From NCBI GenBank assembly GCA_026692885.1, contig JAPLNJ010001126.1:1-10297 (forward strand): a DNA stretch of 10,297 nucleotides, read 5' to 3'. The DNA is from Planctomycetota bacterium. GTDB lineage: Bacteria > Planctomycetota > Planctomycetia > Pirellulales > Pirellulaceae. Positions within the stretch are counted from its first letter, which is position 1, and the number at the start of each line of letters is the position of its first letter. The notes under the pieces were generated by a model. It did not search any database, was not told where the DNA came from, and saw nothing but the letters and a program-made list of their open reading frames with translations. Position numbers and translations under genes: made by a program. Positions 5,023 to 10,297 of this stretch are shown here, one piece after another.

Positions 5023-6438
5023 CTACTTTGCCCGCCGACATCGCTGCGCGCGAACAAGCTCCTCAGCAAGTCGCTGGGCGTTTCGCAAGGCGTCGGCTTC
5101 AGTCTGTCCGGCCGACAGGAAGTGAGTCACCAGGTCGGCGGTCAACTCGTCGGGACTCCGATCGAGGTCCAGAGCCGGGCATGCGGATTGTGCCGCTGGG
5201 GCCGCGGTTTTCTGGGTGGAGGGCTGCTGGCGGCTTCGCATCCGCCGAGCATGGTCAGCCCGGCGTCGTTGTTCCTCGGTGCGAAGCTCCCAAAACCAGT
5301 CGGGCGGCGTCCGTTCTCCGCAGGCGGCGTGCTGGATGTTGTCCATGAAGAACGCCTGTGGGCTGCGACGAAAGAATGACGGCCCCTTGCGTTCTACGGC
5401 GGCCAAGGTGACATCGGCCCACAACTGAATCTGTTCGACACGGAAGCGTGCGAGAATCCGAGCGATGGCCGGCGAGTCGAAGCCGATGGCACGCAACGGA
5501 TCGTGCAGCGGAGAGTCTTCAATGGCGAGGAGCTTCTGTCGTGGACGCTGACGGTCGAAGTAGGCCCCACGCAGGAACTGGGCCGCGTACCGGCCCTTGC
5601 CTTGCTTGCGGAACAGTGGGGCGGTTGCGTCCGTTCGCGGGGCGAGCAGTTCATGCGTCTGCAATACGCCGGCACAGCGTTCGACCTTCGCCTTGAGCGT
5701 ACGTGTCGCGAGATTGGCCGAGAACCCCAGCACATGGACCGACAAGTGCCGCACGTCGAAGCACGGCGAGGACTTCCGCCGCCAAAAGACCTTGCTCAGC
5801 AGCAGAAACAGTCTTCGGCTGGCGTGGTCCAGCTTGCGGTAGGTCGGCAAATCGAAGCTCAGCTGGCCAGCGGCGGCTTGGCAATACTCGAAGAACAGTG
5901 GGTCCCACACGATTCGCCAGGCTCGTGACGAATCGGGATCAAGCGGCAGGCTGTAGCTGAGCAATCCGAACGAGACCTCGCGGTGCTCCCGACGCACCGG
6001 GTCGTAGAATCGCTCGTTCTGATACCGCACGGCCGCCAAGCGACGCAAGGCATCGCGAAACAGGCGGTAGCTCTTGCCGCCCTTCGAGTCCGGGGAGATC
6101 AGCCCCAATTCCCGCAGGCAAAAATGGGGCGTGGCCTGGAACTCGATCTGTGGCTCCGGTTGGGCAAGAGCCAGTGCCAACAGCCCCCAGAGGTAGAACT
6201 CGTCGCCGGACGAGAGACCGACTGGGCAATACACCACGACCCTGGCGGTCTGGGCACGCCCGTTGGCATCGGTATAGCGGTATTCCGACTCGTGGTGGAG
6301 ATTCTCACGTAGCGAGGTCCGGGAATCGAGTGGGCAAAGGGCGTGCTCCACGAGCGAAAGCTGGCCCATGCCCGTCCGTTCGCTGCGGGTCAAATGGTTC
6401 CGTCGCTTCTGTGATTCGCCCATGTCGCCCCGATTCAT
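5023..6438 (-). CDS. Plasmid-type replication initiator protein (RepA/RPA family)
   Basis: Predicted 471-residue initiator that should bind the element's origin and start replication. It begins with a basic leader, then GQLSLVEHALCPLD (residues 25-38), RVVVYCPVGLSSGDEFYLWGLL (66-87), FCLRELGL (106-113), YRLFRDALRRLAAVRYQN (124-141), SFGLLSYSLPLD (156-167), WRIVWDPLFFEYCQ (174-187), RKLDHASRRLFLLLSKVF (201-218) and LGFSANLATRTLKAKVERC (237-255). This block order matches proteins I know as replication initiator protein A, with winged-helix-like DNA-binding repeats. The C-terminal 120 residues are Arg/Gln-rich and end in a predicted helix. I take the ATG at 6438 (AGCAGG just upstream) or the ATG at 6423; the longer frame back to 6822 runs through the REPIN-like palindrome and is rejected. 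It is divergent from parAB across about 430 bases, the classic layout of a plasmid maintenance module. Confidence 0.85.
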   Translation of the reverse strand: MNRGDMGESQKRRNHLTRSERTGMGQLSLVEHALCPLDSRTSLRENLHHESEYRYTDANGRAQTARVVVYCPVGLSSGDEFYLWGLLALALAQPEPQIEFQATPHFCLRELGLISPDSKGGKSYRLFRDALRRLAAVRYQNERFYDPVRREHREVSFGLLSYSLPLDPDSSRAWRIVWDPLFFEYCQAAAGQLSFDLPTYRKLDHASRRLFLLLSKVFWRRKSSPCFDVRHLSVHVLGFSANLATRTLKAKVERCAGVLQTHELLAPRTDATAPLFRKQGKGRYAAQFLRGAYFDRQRPRQKLLAIEDSPLHDPLRAIGFDSPAIARILARFRVEQIQLWADVTLAAVERKGPSFFRRSPQAFFMDNIQHAACGERTPPDWFWELRTEEQRRRADHARRMRSRQQPSTQKTAAPAAQSACPALDLDRSPDELTADLVTHFLSAGQTEADALRNAQRLAEELVRAQRCRRAK

Positions 6439-6578
6439 TGCCTGCTGGTTTTCCGCGATCCCCAGTGTAATAGCACAGTTACCCACCGCAGGAAAGCAAA
6501 AACTGTCTCCGCGCAGCGTCCCCTCCTGGTGAAACTGTTGGCCGTTTGTGCCAGCCCTGCTATCCCGCGCGCGGCTCG

Positions 6579-6649
6579 GTTTGTCCCTTCGTAGAGCGGA
6601 ATTCATTCCGCTCCTGACGGAACGGATTGAAATCCGTTCTACGACAAAC
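6579..6649. mobile_element. REPIN-like nested palindromic element
   Basis: Two palindromes with 2-base centres, GAGCGGAAT-TC-ATTCCGCTC (6594-6613) and GAACGGATT-GA-AATCCGTTC (6620-6639), lie 6 bases apart. They are enclosed by outer arms TCGTAGA/TCTACGA and exact GTTTGTC (6579-6585) / GACAAAC (6643-6649). The two palindromes are related in sequence and in inverted orientation, as in REPINs (paired REP sequences mobilised by RAYT transposases). No RAYT gene is in the window. Confidence 0.75.
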
Positions 6650-6736
6650 CTGCCCAGCGTTATTGGTGCTAATTGGGCCCTTCGGCTGCCTCTGAGTCGC
6701 CATCTCGACGATGGCCCGGAGGGTCCATCTAACGCT

Positions 6737-6753
6737 GTCAAGTTTTTCTTGAC
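6737..6753. promoter_or_regulatory. Operator-like inverted repeat upstream of parA
   Basis: GTCAAG-TTTTT-CTTGAC is a perfect 6-bp inverted repeat around five T, 113 bases upstream of the parA ATG. Its right arm contains TTGACG, a good -35 box, but no matching -10 at 16-18 bases was found. par operons are usually autoregulated at such sites; that link is inference. Confidence 0.4.
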
Positions 6754-6865
6754 GACCTTGCAGCTGCTGTGCCAGGGTATCTGTAGCGATGCTCGACGCT
6801 TAGACCGAATTGCCACGGGCAATCGATCTCGCGTCGCCGGACGCAGTCACGCAACCAGGAGGGCC

Positions 6866-7675
6866 ATGCGACCGACCACTATCGGCTTGATCAACCAGAA
6901 GGGAGGCTGCGGGAAGAGTTCCATCTGCTTCCACTTGGCCGGCGCCTTTGCTCAGGCGGGCGAGCACGTGCTGCTGGTGGATGCCGACCCGCAGGGTTCG
7001 CTCAGCCAAGGATTCTTCGGGTCCAATCTTGTCGAGTGTTTGGAACCGCAGGAGACGTTGGCGGCCCTGTTCTGCGAGGATGCATTCTTGACCCCCGACG
7101 CCATTTGCGTCCGCACGCCACTGCCGAATGTCAGCATCGTGCGTGCCAATCAGCACTTGGCCGCCCACAACACGCCGTGCCCGGAAACGACAGGGCTCCG
7201 GCAGTTTGCCTTGCAGTCATGGCTGGGCCAAGGCCACGGCTCCGGATTGGTGCTCGTCGATTGCCCGCCGAATCTGTACCAGTGCAGTTGGAATGCCTTG
7301 TTGGCCGCCGATTTTGTGCTCATTCCCGTTCCCCCGGAGGATTTCGGGACCCAAGGCTTGCGCCCGGTGCACCAGGCGATCGAACGGGCGCGGCTTCTAA
7401 ATCCCCGGCTGGCCATCCTGGGGCATCTTGTCAGCCGGCACGACAGACGACTCCTGGTACACCAGGCGTATGAGCAAAAGCTGCGGCGGTTGTACGGGAG
7501 CACCGTTTTCCGCACGATTCTGTCGGAAGCCTCCGCGTTCAAGGTCTCGCTGGCCTGCCGCCAACCTGTGAGCCAGTATGCCCCACGATCGCAAGCCGCC
7601 CGTTTGATGAGTCAGCTCGCCGACGAAATCACCGAGCGAGTCCGATTAAGCCAGTGCCAAGAGAGGATCGCCTGA
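6866..7675 (+). CDS. parA: ParA-family partition ATPase
   Basis: Predicted 269-residue Walker-type ATPase that, with ParB, distributes the replicon to daughter cells by ATP-dependent binding to the nucleoid. It has the deviant Walker A motif KGGCGKSS (residues 12-19, signature Lys12 plus catalytic Lys17), the Walker A' VDADPQGSLSQ (38-48), and Walker B LVLVDCPPN (128-136). A later PVPPEDFGTQGL segment (154-165) is typical of ParA/Soj. There is no N-terminal helix-turn-helix domain, so it resembles chromosomal Soj-type rather than P1/F-type ParA, and operon repression would depend on another protein. The ATG at 6866 follows AGGAGG 4 bases away; an open extension back to 6548 crosses the REPIN-like element and is not credible. 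It overlaps parB by one base (TGATG), so the two are cotranscribed and probably translationally coupled. Confidence 0.93.
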   Translation: MRPTTIGLINQKGGCGKSSICFHLAGAFAQAGEHVLLVDADPQGSLSQGFFGSNLVECLEPQETLAALFCEDAFLTPDAICVRTPLPNVSIVRANQHLAAHNTPCPETTGLRQFALQSWLGQGHGSGLVLVDCPPNLYQCSWNALLAADFVLIPVPPEDFGTQGLRPVHQAIERARLLNPRLAILGHLVSRHDRRLLVHQAYEQKLRRLYGSTVFRTILSEASAFKVSLACRQPVSQYAPRSQAARLMSQLADEITERVRLSQCQERIA

Positions 7676-8580
7676 TGGCCGGCACGCGGAGCACACTCGC
7701 CAGCATCGAATCGCACCTCCTGGAATCGATGGGGAGCCGGGCCGACACCAGCCTCTCGCGACCGGTTGTGACACCGCATCCGCGGGATATCGGAAGGCTT
7801 CCCTTGTCCGACTTCGGCACGCTGGCGGTTGACCAGCTCATTCCAGACCCGGCGCAACCGCGCACAGACTTCTCACCGGAGGCTTTGGGCCGTCTGGCCG
7901 ACAGCATTCGCGAGCAGGGGCAATTGGCGCCGATTCGCGTCCGCTGGTCAGACAAGCTTGGCAAATGGGTGATTATCGCCGGCGAACGCCGTTGGCAAGC
8001 CGCCAAACTCGCTGGCCTGCCGACCATCGAGTGCTGCTTCCAGACCCACGAGTTGTCGCCGTCCGAAGTCCTGGAGCAACAGTTGATCGAGAATCTGCTA
8101 CGGGAGGACCTCAAGCCCGTCGAACAAGCCCAGGCGTTTGCTTCCTTGATGCGGCTCAATGGCTGGAACGGTAAGCAGGTCGCGGAACGACTTCGTGTGC
8201 CTGCATCACAGGTCAGCCGGGCCATGGCACTCTTGCGATTGCCGGAGGACCTTCAGCAGCGAGTCGACCACGGCGAAATCCCTACCCGGGTCGCTTACGA
8301 ATTGTCGAAGCTCGACAACGAGCATCAGCAACGCCTGCTCGCCGATCAAGTCACCAACGGCAGCCTGACGCACGAGCAGGCGGCCCGTCTGGTCCGCCAG
8401 CGGCGCGGCAAGCGTCGCGACAAGCCACGTCACACAAAACTGTGCTTTCCCACCGAGGCGGGCTGGAAAGTCGTCGTCTCGGCCCAGCGAAAGGGCACCT
8501 ACCACGAAATTGAGCAGGCCCTGGAAGACGCCCTGGCCGAGGTCCGGCACCGCATCCGGAACGACGTGCAACTCTTCTAA
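7675..8580 (+). CDS. parB: ParB-family partition protein
   Basis: Predicted 301-residue ParB/Spo0J-type protein: a CTP-dependent clamp that loads at parS sites and stimulates ParA. Visible features are LAVDQLIPDPAQPRTDF (residues 50-66) opening the ParB/Srx nucleotide-binding domain, IAGERRWQAAKLAG (101-114) carrying the GERR-x-x-A box that contacts CTP and triggers clamp closure, and ENLLREDLKPVEQA (139-152). A helix-turn-helix (KQVAERLRVPASQVSRAMALLRLP, about 167-190) follows, then a basic linker (RQRRGKRRDKPRH), and a C-terminal domain presumably for dimerisation. The length is normal. The start is the ATG overlapping the parA stop, with GAGAGGA upstream; an in-frame start at 7654 is less likely. 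No palindrome resembling the common parS TGTTTCACGTGAAACA was found in the window, so the cognate site may be different. Confidence 0.93.
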   Translation: MAGTRSTLASIESHLLESMGSRADTSLSRPVVTPHPRDIGRLPLSDFGTLAVDQLIPDPAQPRTDFSPEALGRLADSIREQGQLAPIRVRWSDKLGKWVIIAGERRWQAAKLAGLPTIECCFQTHELSPSEVLEQQLIENLLREDLKPVEQAQAFASLMRLNGWNGKQVAERLRVPASQVSRAMALLRLPEDLQQRVDHGEIPTRVAYELSKLDNEHQQRLLADQVTNGSLTHEQAARLVRQRRGKRRDKPRHTKLCFPTEAGWKVVVSAQRKGTYHEIEQALEDALAEVRHRIRNDVQLF

Positions 8581-8831
8581 TACGGCCATCCGACGCGCAG
8601 CGATCCCGCGAGAACCAGCCCTGGGCTGCTCAGCGGGCAATTCCTTGCCTTTTCCTCAGCATTGTGATACGGCTGGTCCGGCTAGACCATGCAAGTTGTT
8701 CTTTCTCCTTAACGATTCGGGCAGATGTGAATCCACTGGGCTTCGCGCCGCGGCGATCCCGCGACCCGAAGCCGGTGGCGTGCACCGGTTTTTTCTCAGG
8801 TTCCCGTACTTGCCCGATTAGGAGATCGAAC
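8581..8831. other. Intergenic stretch between parB and the Cys-rich gene
   Basis: No gene is supported here. It contains a 12-bp direct repeat, GCGATCCCGCGA, at about 8600-8611 and 8753-8764, a CAGCC/GGCTG short palindrome near 8616-8628, and the terminator described separately. Confidence 0.5.
8772..8794 (+). terminator. Intrinsic terminator downstream of parAB
   Basis: CCGGTG (8772-8777) and CACCGG (8783-8788) form a G+C-rich stem around a 5-base loop and are followed at once by six T (8789-8794). It lies 191 bases past the parB stop and 38 bases before the next ATG, so it should end parAB transcription or attenuate read-through into the small gene. Confidence 0.75.
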
Positions 8832-9044
8832 ATGGCTCGCGAAATCCGACTGGCTTGTTTCTACTGCGACACAGACGAGTTCGACGGTGTTGAGGAACTT
8901 CCTCCCGACTGGACCGAGGTGGAGGAATTCCAATCGTACGCCGCATCGCTGGAAGAAGTCTCGCCGAACGATCCGGCGCGTTCGCCGCTGGATTGGTACA
9001 CGCATCTGGGCGTCTGCCCTGAGTGCCGCAAGATCTACGGTTAG
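8832..9044 (+). CDS. Small Cys-rich, putative zinc-binding protein
   Basis: Predicted 70-residue acidic protein. The start is fixed by AGGAG with a 7-base spacer before the ATG at 8832; the frame is open further upstream but crosses the terminator. It has a CFYC pair near the N terminus (Cys9 and Cys12) and a CPEC pair near the C terminus (about residues 62-65), separated by an acidic, Trp- and Tyr-containing loop (ELPPDWTEVEEF, SPLDWYTHLG). Two CxxC knuckles at the two ends suggest one four-cysteine zinc site that ties the termini together. The family is not recognised; function is unknown. The parAB terminator lies between it and parB, so it may have its own promoter or depend on read-through. 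Position beside the partition operon is the only functional hint. Confidence 0.72.
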   Translation: MAREIRLACFYCDTDEFDGVEELPPDWTEVEEFQSYAASLEEVSPNDPARSPLDWYTHLGVCPECRKIYG

Positions 9045-9078
9045 CTGCCGCTCGGCCCTTCTGATCATATCACGGCGA

Positions 9079-9141
9079 TCAAGGTCCGCGCCCGCAAGCG
9101 GGCGCTGCTGCTTGGCCCTGCGGGCCAAGACTCCACCTTGA
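9079..9141 (+). ncRNA. Three-way-junction structured element
   Basis: An outer 7-bp stem, TCAAGGT (9079-9085) with ACCTTGA (9135-9141), encloses two perfect hairpins: GCGCCCGC/GCGGGCGC (9088-9105, 2-base centre) and CTTGGCCC/GGGCCAAG (9111-9129, TGC loop). This compact cloverleaf-like fold could be RNA or a single-stranded DNA structure. It lacks tRNA arms and an anticodon loop. It is drawn on the plus strand only because the upstream gene is on plus. Confidence 0.4.
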
Positions 9142-9493
9142 CCTGCCGTGGGCGGCGCGCATGCACCATCAGGCGATCCGGACCTGGCGATCGCTGGCCC
9201 GATTTTCTTCCGTCAGGTTGCGCACGCCGCCGAATCGTCTCCATCTGCCCACCGAAGCCTCTCCTCTTTTCTTGGCTCCACCGATCCGCAATCACGTAGA
9301 GCAGGCGTTCCACGCTGACTTCAGCCTGGAAAGGCTGAGCTGCAAGATGCGCCCGCCCGCCTCCTCGCCCCTGGGCGACCTCTGTCGCCACCGCTTTCTG
9401 CGGACTCGCACTTCGTGCTCATCTGGTTGGCGAGTGGTCCCTGCTCGGATTCCCGCCCGCGGCGGGAGATACCTCGTCAGGGTCCACAACTCC

Positions 9494-9535
9494 GCACCGC
9501 ATTCCCCAGTGCTTCGCACACGGGAGATGCGGTGC
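9494..9535. repeat. Long compound hairpin
   Basis: GCACCGCAT (9494-9502) pairs perfectly with ATGCGGTGC (9527-9535). Inside, TCCC (9503-9506) pairs with GGGA (9522-9525) and GTGC (9509-9512) with GCAC (9516-9519) around a TTC loop, giving an almost continuous 17-bp stem. No T tract follows. Confidence 0.8.
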
Positions 9536-9724
9536 TCCGTCCACCCCACCTGCGACTCGCTTTTTCCGCGTCGCGGAATACGCTCGTCGCTTGGGACGAG
9601 CTGCCGCCGGACCGAGAAGGCAGAAACCGTGCCCGTGTCTTCGCCTCGGTCACGGTTGTTGCCATCTCCGTCCGGCCCCGTTTTTCGGCGCCCCGGCGGC
9701 GGCTGAACGCCGCCTCGCGGCTTT

Positions 9725-10297
9725 GTTCCGCTGGACGCTCCACCAGCCTGAACGGCTGAGGGCAACCCGACCGGGGTCGGGTGTGCCCTGGCGGGCTGAA
9801 CGCCCGCCTGTGTTCGCTGCCGCTCACACCGGGTCGACGCCGCTGGGGCGGCGTGCGACCCGTTCCGGCTCCGCTGGACGCTGCGCCCCCATTCTCCCTG
9901 CGCCGCGGCTGAACGCCGCTTGACGACTTCGTTCCGCTGGACGCTTCACCAGCCTGAACGGCTGAGGGCAACCCGACCGGGGTCGGGTGTGCCCTGGCGG
10001 GCTGGACGCCCGCCTGGGTTCGCTGCCGCTCACACCGGGTCGACGCCGCTGGGGCGGCGTGCGACCCGCTCCGGCTCCGCTGCACGCTCCGCCCCCATTC
10101 TCCCGGCGCCGCGGCTGCACGCCGCCGGACGACTTCGTTCCGCTGCACGCTCCACCAGCCTGGACGGCTGAGGGCAACCCGACCGGGGTCGGGTGTGCCC
10201 TGGCGGGCTGAACGCCCGCCTGTGTTCGCTACCGCCCACACCGGGTCGACGCCGCTGGGGCGGCGTGCGACCCGCTCAGGCTCCGCTGCACGCTCCG
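9725..10297. repeat. 206-bp GC-rich tandem repeat array, about 2.8 copies, continues beyond the window
   Basis: Copies start at 9725, 9931 and 10137 (GTTCCGCTG at each), exactly 206 bases apart, with only scattered substitutions; a decayed partial copy precedes at about 9680-9724. Each unit contains five hairpins. In the first copy these are CAGCC/GGCTG (9744-9758), CCCGACC/GGTCGGG (9766-9781), GGCGGGC/GCCCGCC (9790-9808), a 14-bp compound stem CGGGTCG-ACGCCGC / GCGGCGT-CGACCCG (9830-9862) and GCGGC/GCCGC (9905-9919). Three of the five have the loop TGAAC, which becomes TGGAC or TGCAC in other copies. Because 206 is not a multiple of three and every frame on both strands is open but Arg/Pro/Gly-rich, I regard it as noncoding. 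Confidence 0.93.

Larger units (their letters stand above)
6439..6865. promoter_or_regulatory. Divergent rep-parA intergenic region
   Basis: About 430 bases with long but implausible open frames on both strands. It holds a REPIN-like double palindrome (6579-6649), a 6-bp inverted repeat GCCATC/GATGGC (6699-6715), an operator-like repeat at 6737-6753, and three AACTGT motifs near rep. Two of these are direct and 32 bases apart (6501 and 6533); one is inverted (6475-6480). Promoters for rep and parA must lie here. Confidence 0.6.
9045..9700. other. Hairpin-rich region without a supported gene
   Basis: Open frames occur on both strands but are Arg/Pro/Ser-rich, lack ribosome binding sites and cross palindromes. 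Besides the three-way junction it holds AGCCT-GGAA-AGGCT near 9325, TCCCGCC-CGC-GGCGGGA at about 9450-9466, a long hairpin at 9494-9535, TTCCGC-GTC-GCGGAA (9564-9578) and CTCGTC/GACGAG near 9583-9600. The stretch looks like structured noncoding DNA. Confidence 0.6.

Noticed and set aside
6749..6783. parA promoter from TTGACG to TATCTG
   Set aside because: The spacing between the boxes is about 23 bases, too long for a sigma70-type promoter.
6439..6822. N-terminal extension of rep by 128 residues
   Set aside because: It crosses the REPIN-like palindromes and the operator-like repeat, is Arg/Ser-rich, and precedes the point where the recognisable initiator sequence begins.
6548..6865. N-terminal extension of parA by 106 residues
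   Set aside because: It crosses the same palindromes; the ATG at 6866 has an AGGAGG and begins directly before the Walker A motif as in Soj-type proteins.
8616..8628. CAGCC-CTG-GGCTG as the parB terminator
   Set aside because: Short stem and no following T tract; the hairpin at 8772-8794 is a much better terminator.
9079..9141. tRNA gene
   Set aside because: There is a 7-bp outer stem but only two hairpins, no 7-base anticodon loop, no T-loop TTC motif and no CCA end.
9477..10241. 254-codon minus-strand frame and other open frames in the repeat array
   Set aside because: The 206-bp unit is not a multiple of three, all frames are open because of base composition, and the products are repetitive Arg/Pro/Gly/Ser sequence.
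9725..10297. CRISPR array
   Set aside because: Units are 206 bp and near-identical throughout, with no short repeat alternating with unique spacers and no cas gene.

Overview
The window looks like a stretch of a planctomycete (probably Pirellulales- or Gemmatales-type) plasmid, chromid or integrated element. I infer this from three things: the rep protein resembles the 'replication initiator protein A' proteins I associate with planctomycetes; G+C is high with many hairpin-forming intergenic repeats; and most small genes carry strong GGAGG-type ribosome binding sites. No rRNA or tRNA gene and no CRISPR array was seen.

Left part (1-2160): two genes of a DNA phosphorothioation (Dnd) system lie on the minus strand. 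They are the first 68 codons of the Dnd-associated putative methyltransferase (1-204, running off the left edge) and a complete dndB (1042-2139). An unrecognised small plus-strand gene (688-939) sits between them. The modification core (dndC/D/E) is not visible and would be expected beyond the left edge.

Middle (2161-4860): a packed accessory region. A plus-strand run holds an unknown gene (2450-2824), a broken or recoded frame (2821-3237), a DUF3846-like gene (3237-3653) and a tiny ORF (3634-3795), linked by short overlaps. A well-started unknown minus-strand gene (3797-4096) converges on them. A decayed WYL-domain regulator (about 4217-4650, minus) follows. Next come a long perfect hairpin and three copies of a 17-bp direct repeat (4778-4861), which could be iterons or a transposon end.

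Right part (5023-9044): a replication and partition module. A RepA/RPA-type initiator (5023-6438, minus) is divergent from a parA (6866-7675) and parB (7675-8580) operon. The divergent intergenic region carries a REPIN-like double palindrome and an operator-like inverted repeat. Downstream of parB come an intrinsic terminator and a small Cys-rich, putative zinc-binding gene (8832-9044).

Right end (9045-10297): no credible gene. It is a dense field of hairpins: a three-way-junction fold at 9079-9141, several perfect palindromes, and then a 206-bp tandem repeat (about 2.8 copies, leaving the window). Its hairpins share a TGNAC loop. The position downstream of parAB invites comparison with plasmid centromere repeats, but that is inference.
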